Shown piece by piece: positions 50,135 through 58,908 of a stretch of 64,000 bases of DNA. Origin of the DNA: Halogeometricum rufum (lineage in GTDB: Archaea; Halobacteriota; Halobacteria; Halobacteriales; Haloferacaceae). Below the pieces are notes generated by a model that made no database searches, had not been told where the DNA came from, and worked only from the letters and a program-made list of their open reading frames with translations. The stretch lies in assembly GCF_900112175.1 (NCBI RefSeq), contig NZ_FOYT01000002.1:744001-808000 (forward strand), written 5' to 3'. Position 1 is the first letter of the stretch, and the number at the start of each line of letters is the position of its first letter. The position numbers were made by a program, and so were the translations under genes.

Positions 50135-51160
50135 TCACTCGGCGTGGAACGATGCGACGAAGTCGTCGGTCGACTCGCGCCACGCGGCCGCGAGGCGGTC
50201 CTCGAACGTCTCGTCGGCGAGGGGGTCGACCGCGTCGTTGGCGTCCAACCACTCGACGGTTCGCCCGACCCCCGTCTCGAAGTCGACGGTGTACTCGAAG
50301 CCCAAGTCGCGTCTGGCCTTCGCGTTGTCGAAGACGGTGCTGTACCGGAAGTGGTCGCGGAGCATCTCGGTCCGGTCGGGGGCGACGGCGCGGAGGACGT
50401 CCGTCGGGACGTGGACGAGGTCCGGGTCGGGCGCGTCGAGGGCGGCGGCGACGCGTTCGTGGTACTGGTTCCACGTGATGGTCTCCTCGCTCGTGACGTG
50501 GTACGCCTCGCCCGCCACCGTCTCGGCGTCGGCTTCGACGGCACCGACGAACGCGCGGGCCACGTCGTCGCGGTGGCACGGCCCCCACAGCGAGGTGCCG
50601 TCGCCGTGGACGACGACGGGTCGGCCCTCGCGGACGCGCGAGACGTACGAGGAGTCCGTCCCGAACGTGTGGAGGAGCGTCCCGCCCTCGCCGTAGGTGC
50701 TCCACGGCCGGATAACCGTCGCGTCGAACGCGTCGCCGTCGGCCGCGAACAACACGTCCTCGGCGGCAATCTTGCCCGCGGCGTAGTCGCTGACGGGCGG
50801 CCGGCGCGGCGCGTCCTCGGTGACGGGGTTCGACTGCGGGGGGCGGTGGTAGACGTCGACGGTCGAGCAGAGGACGAACCGGTCGACGCGACCCTCGAAC
50901 GCCCGGACGGCGCTCTCGGCGTCCTCGGCGGAGAAACACACCATGTCGACGACGGCGTCCGGCGCGGGGTCGAGTTCGCGCATCCGGCGCTCGAACGCGC
51001 CGTAGTCGGTCCGGTCGGCGCGGACCTCGCGGACGCCGTCCGGAATCTCGGCGTCCGTCTCGCCGCGCGTCACCGTCGTCACGTCGTGTCCCGACGTGAC
51101 CAGTTGCCGCGTGATTCCCGTGCTGATGAGGCCGGTTCCGCCGACGATGAGGACGTGCAT
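50135..51160 (-). CDS. NAD-dependent epimerase/reductase (SDR)
   Basis: A 341-residue atypical/extended SDR: GGTGLISTGITRQL at the N-terminus (NAD binding), SAEDAESAVRAFEGRVDRFVLCSTVDVYH, and SDYAAGKIAAEDVLF (YxxxK-like). It resembles nucleotide-sugar epimerases and CSP41/RNA-binding relatives. The Rossmann Gly pattern GGTGLIS is that of the isoflavone-reductase/CSP41 branch. The substrate is unknown. No obvious operon partner. Confidence 0.85.
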   Translation of the reverse strand: MHVLIVGGTGLISTGITRQLVTSGHDVTTVTRGETDAEIPDGVREVRADRTDYGAFERRMRELDPAPDAVVDMVCFSAEDAESAVRAFEGRVDRFVLCSTVDVYHRPPQSNPVTEDAPRRPPVSDYAAGKIAAEDVLFAADGDAFDATVIRPWSTYGEGGTLLHTFGTDSSYVSRVREGRPVVVHGDGTSLWGPCHRDDVARAFVGAVEADAETVAGEAYHVTSEETITWNQYHERVAAALDAPDPDLVHVPTDVLRAVAPDRTEMLRDHFRYSTVFDNAKARRDLGFEYTVDFETGVGRTVEWLDANDAVDPLADETFEDRLAAAWRESTDDFVASFHAE

Positions 51161-51258
51161 ACTCGACGTGCGGCACGGCGGGAGAAAAGGACGCCGCCGG
51201 GTCGGACGGCGGCGGTCGGACCGTCCGACCCGGTCGGCGTTCGAGTCCCCGCGCCCGG

Positions 51259-53751
51259 TCAGTCCCGCACGTCGCCGCCGTCAGTCTCGACTGAGACGGC
51301 GTCCGGCGGTCGGGACGACGACTCGGTGTCGGTCGGTGGTGACGTGTCGGCGTCGAGAGCGTCGTCGGTCGCTGGCGACGTGTCGGCGTCGAGAGCGTCG
51401 TCGACCGATGGCGACGTGTCGGCGTCGGCCGGCGACGACTCGTCGGCGACGGCCGTCTCGCCGGTCACGTCGAAGCGGTCGAGCGTCCCCCGCAGGTCGT
51501 CTGCCCGGTCGGCGAGCGAATCGACGCCGTCGGACACCGACGCCAGCGAGGCGGTCTGTTGCTGGGTCGCGGCGGCGGCGTCCTCGGCGGCCGAACTCGT
51601 CCGGTCGCTGATGTCGGAGACGTCGGCGACGACGTCCTCCACCTCGGCCGCCGTCGCCGCCTGCCGTTCGGTGGCGGCGCGTATCTCCCGGACGTCCTCG
51701 GTCGTCCGTTCCACGTCGTCCACGATGGTCTCGATTGCCTCCATCGCCTCCTCGACCGTCTCGGAGCCGTCCACGACGCGTTCTCGGGTGCGCCGGATGT
51801 CCGCGGCCGTCGTCTCGGTCTGGTCGCGCACCCGGTCGATGGACGACTCGATGTCCCCCGTCGCCGCCTGCGTCTCCTCGGCGAGTTGCTTCACCTCGTC
51901 GGCGACGACGGCGAATCCCTCGCCCGCCTCGCCGGCGCGGGCCGCCTCGATGGAGGCGTTCAGGGCGAGCACGTTCGTCTGGTCGGCGATGTCGTCGATG
52001 AAGGAGACGACCGACTCTATCTCCTCGATGACCGCCTCCAGTTCCGCGACCGTCTCGACGGTGGTCGCCGTCGCCTCGTCGATGGCGCGGAGTTCGGTCA
52101 CCGCGTCTTCGGCGGCCGCGCGGCCGCGTTCGCCGCGTTCCCGCGCGGCGTCGGCCCGGTCGGCCACGTCGGCCGCCGAGGCGGTCATCTGCTGAATCGT
52201 CGCGGAGAACTCGGTCATCCGGTCGGCGGCGTCCGTCAGGTGGTCGTCCTGCCGAACCGCGTCGTCGAGGATGTCGGTCATCGACGCCGAGACGCTCTCG
52301 CTCGCCTCGCGCACCTCCGCGACGCTCGCACTCGTCTCCGCGCCCGCCTCGGCCACGTCCTCGCTGAACGCCTGCGCGTCGGCGACGACGGCCGCGAGTT
52401 CGTCCATCGTCCGGTTGTACGCGCGGGCCACGTCGGCCATCGCCTCGTTCTCGTCGTCGGGGTCCATCCGGCACGCGAGGTCGCCGTCCGCACTGCGCTC
52501 CATCACGGCGCGGTACTCCTCGGCGGTCGATTCGAGGTGGTCGTTGAGCGCCTCGGCCTCGTGCAGACTCGACTGTAACGACGCGCGCATCTCGTCGAAC
52601 GCGTCGTAGAGGCGTCCGAACTCGTCCTCGCGAGACGATTCGAGGGGGACCGACAGGTCGCCGTCGGCCATCGTCTCCGCGCGGTCGGTGAGATGCGTCA
52701 GCGTCCGCGTCGTCCGCCGGCCGAGGGCGGCCGCGACGACGCCGAGTGCGCCCACCGCGGCGAGGACGGTCCACAGCAGACTCTCGCCCACGCCGTTTCT
52801 GAGAGCGTAGGCGCTCTCGGCCGGGACCCGCGTGCCGACGACCCAGTTCACGCCGTCGAGGGAGGCGTAGGCGGCCACGGCGTCGTCGCCGCGGAAGAAC
52901 CGGGCCGCGTCGCCGACGGCGGCGGCCGAGAGGTTCGCCACCGGAGCGGAGGCGTTCGACGCCGCCGTCTCGGCGTCGGAGTCGGTGGAGACGACCGGGT
53001 CGCCGTCGGCCGTGTAGACGGTCGTCTCCCCGCCCGCCATCGTCTGGTAGAACTGGTCGACCCGGTGGGTGAGGTTCACGGTCACGACGACGGCGTGTTC
53101 GGTGTTCGAGGGGACGGCGCTGACGAACGCCAGCGCCTGCCCGTCGGCCACGGGAGACCGGTAGGGCGTCTGTGAGACGTGGACGACGCCGGCGTCGTTC
53201 GTCGCCGAGTCGATGGCGGCGCGGTTCTCCCCCCACGGGAGACCCATCTCTGCGGCGTTCGCGCCCTTCATCTCGCGGGCCGTGCTGGAGACCACGTCGC
53301 CGGAGGCGACGCGAACGTAGTGAATCGCGACGACGTCGGCCGACAGGTCGTCGGCCTGGTCGAACAGGTAGAGGTCTATCTTCCGCTCCTGCCCGAGTTG
53401 GAACGCCTTGGCCTGCGAGAGCGACCGGGTCTGCGCGGACTTGCTCGCCAGCCACTCGTCCATCCCGTCGGCCTGCAACTCAGCCGTCGAGGTGACCTGT
53501 TGTTCGACCTGCCCGTCCAGCGAGTCCGTCACCCGCGCGTACGAGACGGCCCCGACCGACCCCATGACGAGCATGGCGACGAGCATCGCCGCGGCGAACT
53601 TCCACGCGTACCGCCGCCGGACGACGCGCGGAACCAGCCCTCTCACACTCGGGCGCGGGACGCCGCGGCGGACGCGCCGAACCGCATCCCGAACGCCGAG
53701 CGACCGAAGCCGTGACCAGATACTTCCCATCGCCCGGACGTGCCTTCTCAT
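51259..53751 (-). CDS. Methyl-accepting chemotaxis transducer
   Basis: An 830-residue transducer. A basic N-terminus of about 50 residues precedes TM1 ([21 protein letters not shown]); an extracellular sensor domain of about 260 residues follows (dCache-like: [44 protein letters not shown]), then TM2 ([22 protein letters not shown]), HAMP ([20 protein letters not shown]), and the signalling hairpin [20 protein letters not shown]. There is no rhodopsin neighbour, so it should sense a soluble ligand or redox state. The C-terminal tail is a disordered acidic repeat (DALDADTSP). Start: ATG at 53751 or at 53730; a TATA-like TATATA lies 20-25 bp before the first. Confidence 0.92.
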   Translation of the reverse strand: MRRHVRAMGSIWSRLRSLGVRDAVRRVRRGVPRPSVRGLVPRVVRRRYAWKFAAAMLVAMLVMGSVGAVSYARVTDSLDGQVEQQVTSTAELQADGMDEWLASKSAQTRSLSQAKAFQLGQERKIDLYLFDQADDLSADVVAIHYVRVASGDVVSSTAREMKGANAAEMGLPWGENRAAIDSATNDAGVVHVSQTPYRSPVADGQALAFVSAVPSNTEHAVVVTVNLTHRVDQFYQTMAGGETTVYTADGDPVVSTDSDAETAASNASAPVANLSAAAVGDAARFFRGDDAVAAYASLDGVNWVVGTRVPAESAYALRNGVGESLLWTVLAAVGALGVVAAALGRRTTRTLTHLTDRAETMADGDLSVPLESSREDEFGRLYDAFDEMRASLQSSLHEAEALNDHLESTAEEYRAVMERSADGDLACRMDPDDENEAMADVARAYNRTMDELAAVVADAQAFSEDVAEAGAETSASVAEVREASESVSASMTDILDDAVRQDDHLTDAADRMTEFSATIQQMTASAADVADRADAARERGERGRAAAEDAVTELRAIDEATATTVETVAELEAVIEEIESVVSFIDDIADQTNVLALNASIEAARAGEAGEGFAVVADEVKQLAEETQAATGDIESSIDRVRDQTETTAADIRRTRERVVDGSETVEEAMEAIETIVDDVERTTEDVREIRAATERQAATAAEVEDVVADVSDISDRTSSAAEDAAAATQQQTASLASVSDGVDSLADRADDLRGTLDRFDVTGETAVADESSPADADTSPSVDDALDADTSPATDDALDADTSPPTDTESSSRPPDAVSVETDGGDVRD
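51337..51426 (-). repeat. Tandem repeat in MCP C-terminal tail
   Basis: Repeated units encode DADTSP-(S/A/P)-(V/T)-DDAL in the last 60 residues of the transducer. The DNA copies are nearly identical over about 30 bp, so the array is recent. Confidence 0.75.
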
Positions 53752-53768
53752 CGGTGATAAAGTGTCGT

Positions 53769-53847
53769 AATATATAGGTTATTGAGCGAACGATTGCCGT
53801 ACCCAAATATCGCCCTGAGCGCCTGAAGTTCGAGAATTAGCTCGAAC
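53769..53847. promoter_or_regulatory. MCP promoter and upstream inverted repeat
   Basis: The minus-strand TATA-like AATATATA (53769-53776) serves the transducer gene. About 60 bp further upstream is GTTCGAG-AATTAG-CTCGAAC (53828-53847), a perfect 7-bp inverted repeat, which could be an activator site or a terminator hairpin of the gene ending at 53896. Confidence 0.45.
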
Positions 53848-53895
53848 GACGCGTCAGCGATGGTGCCAGTCGATATTTTCGAGTCTGATAGCGCC

Positions 53896-54150
53896 TCACC
53901 GACGGGCGAGGAAGAGTAACTCCGCGACGACGAGCGAACACGACCCGAGTAGCACCGACGTGCCGCCGAGGGCGAACGGGACGGCGGTGAGACCGGCCTC
54001 GGCGGTCACCAGCGACCCCGGAGACGCGGCGGCGAGGAGGGCCTCGGCGGGGTACGCGACGCCGGCCACGACGGCAACCAGTCCCGCGAGAAAGAGGAGG
54101 TACACAGGGAGAGACGGCCCTCGGCGGCGCGGGCCGGCGGGTCGGACCAT
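53896..54150 (-). CDS. Small two-helix membrane protein
   Basis: An 84-residue protein with a basic N-terminus (VRPAGPRRRGPS), one long hydrophobic segment (VYLLFLAGLVAVVAGVAYP) and a second (LTAVPFALGGTSVLLGSCSL, VVAELLFL). No family is recognised. Its transducer neighbour may share the intergenic region. Confidence 0.6.
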   Translation of the reverse strand: MVRPAGPRRRGPSLPVYLLFLAGLVAVVAGVAYPAEALLAAASPGSLVTAEAGLTAVPFALGGTSVLLGSCSLVVAELLFLARR

Positions 54151-54270
54151 ACCCCGGCCACGTCGAGGAGGCGAATGAGTATGGGCCGCGTATCCGGGCG
54201 CAACGGTGCGATACCGGCGGTTATCGTGTTCGTAAGCGACGCGGCGGCGACGCCGGACGGCGCGGAGTCG

Positions 54271-54678
54271 TCAGTCGTCGGGGTCGAAGTCCAAGGCGAC
54301 GGAGTTGATGCAGTAGCGCTTGCCGGTGGGGTCCGGGCCGTCGTCGAACACGTGGCCGAGGTGCCCGCCGCAGTTCTTGCACGTCACCTCGATGCGTCGC
54401 ATCCCGTGTCGGGTGTCCGTCTCCGTCTCGACGGCGTCGTCGTGCGCGGCGAAGAACGACGGCCACCCGCAACCGGAGTCGTACTTCGTCTCGGCCGCGA
54501 ACAGTTCGGCACCGCACCCCGCACAGCGGTAGACGCCGTCCTCGTCTCTGTCCACGTGTTCGCCGCTGAAGCGTGGTTCCGTCCCGCGTTCGCGCAGCAC
54601 GTGGTACTCGTCCGCCGAGAGCCGTTCGCGCCACTCCTCGTCGGTCGTCGGGGGGTCCTCCGACTGGTGTTCGGACAT
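54271..54678 (-). CDS. msrB: Peptide methionine (R)-S-oxide reductase
   Basis: A 135-residue MsrB. It has the structural zinc CxxC pairs (CAGCGAELF and [12 protein letters not shown]) and the C-terminal catalytic Cys in [11 protein letters not shown]. The [12 protein letters not shown] segment is the substrate-binding region. It repairs oxidised methionine residues. The ATG at 54678 fits the family start ([17 protein letters not shown]). Confidence 0.95.
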   Translation of the reverse strand: MSEHQSEDPPTTDEEWRERLSADEYHVLRERGTEPRFSGEHVDRDEDGVYRCAGCGAELFAAETKYDSGCGWPSFFAAHDDAVETETDTRHGMRRIEVTCKNCGGHLGHVFDDGPDPTGKRYCINSVALDFDPDD

Positions 54679-54859
54679 ACGTACCGGTAGGCGTTCGACG
54701 GCAAAGAACCCACTCACCGGGTGCGACGGCGCTCGAACGGTCACGCCGGGGTCGCATTCGCGTCCGCGGGCCCCCCGCGACCCGGGAGGAACGCGGCCGT
54801 TGACGGCGAGGACGCGGACCCGCCGAAGGCCGGTTCGACGGCGGGGCGTCGGCGACGGC

Positions 54860-55327
54860 TCACTCGTACGCTTCCTCTTTCTGCTCGATTCCGCGTAGCT
54901 CCTCGACCTGTAGTTTCCACCCGCTGAGCGAGTCGATGGCGTCCGACTGCTCGAAGGCGGCCATGAACCAGGCGTTGTCGTCCAGCGTCTCGACGAAGTC
55001 GTCCCACTCGTCGCCGTCCCTGTCGAGCGCTCTGACCGTCCCGGTGACGGCGACGCTCTGCCACTCGAAGCGGTCGCGGATGTCGGTGACGAGGAGGCGT
55101 GCCGTCGCGCCGTCCCGGATGAACTCCATCTTCGTCGGGTTCGGGGTGTCTTCGAGGAATCCGAAGTAGACGGCGTCGCCGTCGTAGCCGAACGAGATGG
55201 GGAGGCTGTACGGTTCGCCGTCTCGGCAGAGCGACACGACGCCGTGTCCCCGTCCCTTCAACAACGCGTCGATGTCCCGCTGGTCCATCGGAACGCCGCT
55301 AAACTGAGCGTATGGGTTGCTTGACAT
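54860..55327 (-). CDS. Pyridoxamine 5'-phosphate oxidase-like protein
   Basis: A 155-residue split-barrel flavoprotein: [61 protein letters not shown]. It resembles haloarchaeal PPOX proteins likely to bind FMN. It is distinct from the other PPOX gene at 49007 (less than half the positions match by eye). A CTAG-containing palindrome AACTAGTT lies in the upstream region. The ATG choice fits the start of the barrel. Confidence 0.85.
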   Translation of the reverse strand: MSSNPYAQFSGVPMDQRDIDALLKGRGHGVVSLCRDGEPYSLPISFGYDGDAVYFGFLEDTPNPTKMEFIRDGATARLLVTDIRDRFEWQSVAVTGTVRALDRDGDEWDDFVETLDDNAWFMAAFEQSDAIDSLSGWKLQVEELRGIEQKEEAYE

Positions 55328-55486
55328 TTTGATCCCAGAGAAGTAACGACACCGACTCACAACTAGTTTTGGGTGGGAGTTACCGCTCGGTAGAACTATT
55401 TGGGTCCCGACACACGCGGGAATCGACCGACCCCGGGGCGGGCCGCGGCGGCGGACCCCGGGATGGGTCGCGGCGGCGGACCGGAC

Positions 55487-55900
55487 TCAGTCGTCGCGGC
55501 GGAGGAACTTCGGCAGTTTGAGCCGTTCGAGGTCGTCCACGTCGAGTTCGAGCATCGAGGCGCGTTCGACGGCGGTCGGCAGTTCCGACGGCGTCTCGTC
55601 GGTGTCTATCTCCTCGGCCGACGGGTCCAGGTCGATACCCTTCGCCTCGACGAGGTGTTCCCACGCCGCGTCGTCGGACTCGTACTCCTCCCGGTGGTCG
55701 CGCAACGCGTTCCGACCCTCGTTGTACGCCAAGTCGAGGACGCTCCGCTGGTAGGCCGTGTCGGCGATTCGGAGGATTCGGGTCCGCTCGTCGTCGTACT
55801 CGTGGCCCAACTCGGCGGAGATGCCCAGGGCGTACATCCGACGGAGCGCCTCCTCGGCGCTGATGGTCTCCCAGTCCAGGTCGAACGCGCGTTCGTACAT
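55487..55900 (-). CDS. Conserved protein coupled to RadA/KaiC-type ATPase
   Basis: A 137-residue acidic protein (YERAFDLDWETISAEEALRR, AELGHEYDDERTRILRIADT), mainly helical, with a short C-terminal Lys/Arg cluster (LERLKLPKFLRRDD). I recognise no domain. It begins four bases after the ATPase gene, so it is almost certainly an operon partner. Confidence 0.65.
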   Translation of the reverse strand: MYERAFDLDWETISAEEALRRMYALGISAELGHEYDDERTRILRIADTAYQRSVLDLAYNEGRNALRDHREEYESDDAAWEHLVEAKGIDLDPSAEEIDTDETPSELPTAVERASMLELDVDDLERLKLPKFLRRDD

Positions 55901-55903
55901 GGG

Positions 55904-56608
55904 TCAGAAGTCCACGTGGTCCATCGGGTCCACGACGAGCCCCTCGTCTTCGAACTTCAGCGAGCGGATATCGCAGTCGATGTCCGTCCCGCGCATCTTC
56001 ACCACCTGAATGCCCCGCGTCATCCCCGTCGCTTCGAGGTAGTTGTGGAAGAAGATGACGCCGTGCGCGAGGAAGTGCTCGTCGGAGTACGAACTCGGGT
56101 CCGTCATCTCCGAGATGAGGAGGGTCGTCGCGTCCCCCTGCTTCAGCGCGGTCAGAAACCGCGTCATCTCCGCGTCGTCGCCGGTGAACAGCAGTTGGAG
56201 GAGCATCGTCGAGTCGATGACGAGGCGGTCCACCTTCCGCGAGTTCACGAAGGCGACGATCTTGTCGGTGAGACTCTGCACGCCGGACGTCCCCCCGTTG
56301 CCCGAGAACTGGTTCAGCACGTGCTTGCCTTTCTGACTGGCGAGGTTGATGAACCGGAACTGGTCGGACGACGTGAGCGTCTCGAAGCCGAAGTCGTAGC
56401 TCGACATGTCGTTGACGAGTTCCTCTCGGGTCTCGTGCATCGTGATGTACATACAGTTCTCCCCGTTTCGAAGTCCCTCTGCGACGAACTGGGCGGTGAA
56501 CGTCGTCTTTCCGCTTCCCGGAGGACCTGAGAGCACGTAGAGTCGGCCGGGGAGGAACCCACCTTGGATGAGGTGATCGAATCCACTTACCCCACTCGGA
56601 ATCCGCAT
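55904..56608 (-). CDS. RAD55/KaiC-family ATPase
   Basis: A 234-residue RecA-fold ATPase of the archaeal KaiC/RadA-like group. Walker A is SGPPGSGKTTFTAQF near residue 30, the Walker B strand is VDRLVIDSTMLL, and GVSGFDHLIQGGFLPGRLYVL is the family entry. It is a single-domain KaiC-like protein, unlike the two-domain clock KaiC. Archaeal KaiC-like ATPases have been linked to signalling and motility (CirA-D in Haloferax), but no function can be assigned here. A TATA box (TTATAAT, about 56632-56638) lies about 27 bp before the ATG. Confidence 0.88.
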   Translation of the reverse strand: MRIPSGVSGFDHLIQGGFLPGRLYVLSGPPGSGKTTFTAQFVAEGLRNGENCMYITMHETREELVNDMSSYDFGFETLTSSDQFRFINLASQKGKHVLNQFSGNGGTSGVQSLTDKIVAFVNSRKVDRLVIDSTMLLQLLFTGDDAEMTRFLTALKQGDATTLLISEMTDPSSYSDEHFLAHGVIFFHNYLEATGMTRGIQVVKMRGTDIDCDIRSLKFEDEGLVVDPMDHVDF

Positions 56609-56655
56609 ACCGCTACTCTCCGTATTCTGACTTATAATCGTTCCGGGGAATTACG

Positions 56656-57546
56656 TCACTCGGGGAACAGCTCGCGTTCCCGGTCGATGGCGTCGATACG
56701 GGCGACGTCCGAGGCGTCGAGTTCCAGCGTCGTCGCGGCGTCGAGGTTCGCGCGGAGGTGCGGTTCCGAACTGGCCTTCGGGACGACGGCGAACCCCTTC
56801 GCCCGCACCCACGCCAGCGAGACGGCGTGCGGCGTGGCGTCGTGTTTCTCGGCCACCGCGACGACTTCGGGCACGTCGGCGACGCGCCCGCCGGCCAACG
56901 GCGAGTAGGCGACGGGCGCGTAGCCGTGTTCGCGCGCGTCGGCGACGAGTTCCGGCCGGGTGAACAGGGGGTGGTACTCCGTCTGGTGGGCGGCGATGGG
57001 CGCCTCGAGGTGCGCGCGAGCGGTTTCGAGGTCCGACAGCTCGAAGTTACTCACGCCGACGTGGCGAATCAGCCCCTCCTCGCGCAGGCGGTCGAACGCC
57101 GCCAGCGTCTCCGGCGGGTCGTACGCGTCGATGGGCCGGTGGACGTACAGCAGGTCCAGATAGTCCACGCCCAACTTCGCCATGCTCTCGCGCGTGCTCG
57201 AAATCACGTCGTCGTGGGCCAGTTGGTCGGCCCACACCTTCGTCGCGAGGAACACGTCCTCGCGCGGCACGTCCGCCGCGGCGAGGGCGTCGCCGACGAC
57301 GGCCTCGTTCCCGTATATCTGCGCGGTGTCGACGTGGCGGTAGCCCATCTCGACGGCCGTCGTCACGGCCCGCGCGTCGGCGGCGGTGTCCAGCCCCATC
57401 GTTCCGAGTCCGACGGCCGGCACTTCGGCGTCGCCGACGGTCGGTCCGGCGTCACCGACGGTCGGTCCGGCGTCACCGACGGTCGGTCCGGCGTCACCGA
57501 CGGTCGGTCCGGCGTCACCGACGGTCGGTCCGGCGTCGTCCGTCAT
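56656..57546 (-). CDS. Aldo/keto reductase with N-terminal heptad repeat
   Basis: A 296-residue AKR. The catalytic residues are visible: Asp/Tyr in VDTAQIYGNEAVVG, Lys in FLATKVWAD, His in LLYVHRPID; KASSEPHLRANLDAA is the C-terminal NADPH region. Residues 4-38 are five exact copies of DAGPTVG, followed directly by the normal AKR start (VPAVGLGTMGLD). The repeat is absent from ordinary AKRs and has no evident function. The enzyme class is the 2,5-diketogluconate reductase-like type. Confidence 0.9.
   Translation of the reverse strand: MTDDAGPTVGDAGPTVGDAGPTVGDAGPTVGDAGPTVGDAEVPAVGLGTMGLDTAADARAVTTAVEMGYRHVDTAQIYGNEAVVGDALAAADVPREDVFLATKVWADQLAHDDVISSTRESMAKLGVDYLDLLYVHRPIDAYDPPETLAAFDRLREEGLIRHVGVSNFELSDLETARAHLEAPIAAHQTEYHPLFTRPELVADAREHGYAPVAYSPLAGGRVADVPEVVAVAEKHDATPHAVSLAWVRAKGFAVVPKASSEPHLRANLDAATTLELDASDVARIDAIDRERELFPE
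57433..57537 (-). repeat. Five-copy 21-bp tandem repeat in aldo/keto reductase gene
   Basis: Five near-identical copies of a 21-bp unit encode DAGPTVG. One copy differs in one base (gtcgcc versus gtcacc). The repeat keeps frame, so copy number could drift without disabling the gene. Confidence 0.92.
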
Positions 57547-57868
57547 CGGTGGTCACCGTCCGGTTCGCCGTCGTCGCGGGGGACCGCGTCGTACTCCATG
57601 GAGAGTGAGCGAGGCGCGGCGGTAATAGCGTACCGTCTGCCGGTGAGAACCGCCGACACGTTTTCCTCCGCCGGCCGACTACTCTCGCTTGCGGACCTCG
57701 CGTCCGTTTCGTGTGCAATCGGTTCATGGTGGGACATGCCTCTCTTCGCACACGTCGCCTTCTTTCCGCCCCGTCCGGAACCGCCGACGCCCGAACGGTA
57801 AAGCGACGCGAGCCCTAACTCGCCCACATGAACGTGACGACGGAATCGGACGACGGCGCGGAGCGACG
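57547..57868. other. Gene-poor gap
   Basis: About 320 bp between divergent genes. Short frames exist on both strands but none has convincing protein composition. A 14-codon ATG frame at 57828-57872 (MNVTTESDDGAERR) ends on the ATG of the FAD-enzyme gene (ATGA) and could couple translation. Confidence 0.5.
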
Positions 57869-58906
57869 ATGACGCTGCGCGTCGGCATCGTCGGCGCGGG
57901 CGCGGCGGGCATCGGGGCGGCCGACGCCCTCCGCGACGCGGACGCCGACGTGACCATCGTCGAGAAGAGTCGCGGCGTCTGCGGACGGGCGGCGACGCGG
58001 CGCAAGAACGGCTGCCGCTACGAACACGGCGCGAACTACATCAAAGACCCCGACGAGCGGACGGAGGCGCTGATTCGGGACCTCGGCGAGGACGGACTCG
58101 TGGACGTCGAAGAGCCGGTGTGGGTGTTCGACGCCGACGGCGAGGTGGCCGAGGGCGACGACGACGGGGCGCACAAGTGGACGTGGACGGCGGGCATCAC
58201 CCAGTTGGGCAAGCGTCTCCTCGCCCGGACCGACGCGACGGTGCGGCGGACGACCCGCGTCGAGTCGGTGACGCGCGACGAGTCCGCGGCGACGTGGACG
58301 CTCACCGACGCCGACGGCGGGACGCACGGCCCGTTCGACCGTCTGCTGCTCACCCCGCCCGCGCCGCAGACGGCCGCCCTCCTGCGAGCGACCGACTGGG
58401 ACGACGGCCGACTGGACGACGTGGTCGCCGCCGTCGAAGACGTCTCGTACCGGACCATCCGGACGTTCGTCCTCCACTACCCGTTCCGCGAGTCGTACCC
58501 GTGGTACGGCCTCGTCAACGTGGACAAAGCGCACGAGGTGGGGTGGCTCTCGCGCGAGGAGTGCAAGGACGGCCACGTCCCCGACGGCGAGAGCCTCCTG
58601 ATAGCCCAGATGAGTCCGGAGTGGTCGACGGCGCGGTACGACGACCCACTCGACGAGGCGGGCGACGACGCGGCGGCGCTCGTCGCCGCGTTGCTGGACG
58701 ACGACCGGTACGCCGACCCGGACTGGGTCGACGACCAGGGCTGGCGCTACGCGCTCCCGAACGGCGGCGTCGACGCGGACGCACTCGCCGCCGTCGAGGA
58801 CGCCGGCCTGTTCTTCGCCGGCGACTGGTTGGTCGGTGAGGGGCGCGTCCACCGCGCCCTCTGGAACGGGCACGACGCGGGCGAGCGAATCGCCGGGAGC
58901 GAGTAG
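57869..58906 (+). CDS. FAD-dependent oxidoreductase (renalase/amine-oxidase-like)
   Basis: A 345-residue flavoprotein. The N-terminal FAD-binding motif is VGIVGAGAAGIGAADAL, followed by VEKSRGVCGRAATRR and YEHGANYI, as in renalase-like NAD(P)/FAD oxidoreductases; the C-terminal FAD motif is GLFFAGDWLVGEGRV. Renalase-type enzymes oxidise dihydronicotinamide isomers or related substrates; the substrate here is unknown. It converges on the Rieske-fusion gene, ending two bases before that gene's stop, so the two may share a function. Confidence 0.88.
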   Translation: MTLRVGIVGAGAAGIGAADALRDADADVTIVEKSRGVCGRAATRRKNGCRYEHGANYIKDPDERTEALIRDLGEDGLVDVEEPVWVFDADGEVAEGDDDGAHKWTWTAGITQLGKRLLARTDATVRRTTRVESVTRDESAATWTLTDADGGTHGPFDRLLLTPPAPQTAALLRATDWDDGRLDDVVAAVEDVSYRTIRTFVLHYPFRESYPWYGLVNVDKAHEVGWLSREECKDGHVPDGESLLIAQMSPEWSTARYDDPLDEAGDDAAALVAALLDDDRYADPDWVDDQGWRYALPNGGVDADALAAVEDAGLFFAGDWLVGEGRVHRALWNGHDAGERIAGSE

Positions 58907-58908
58907 GG

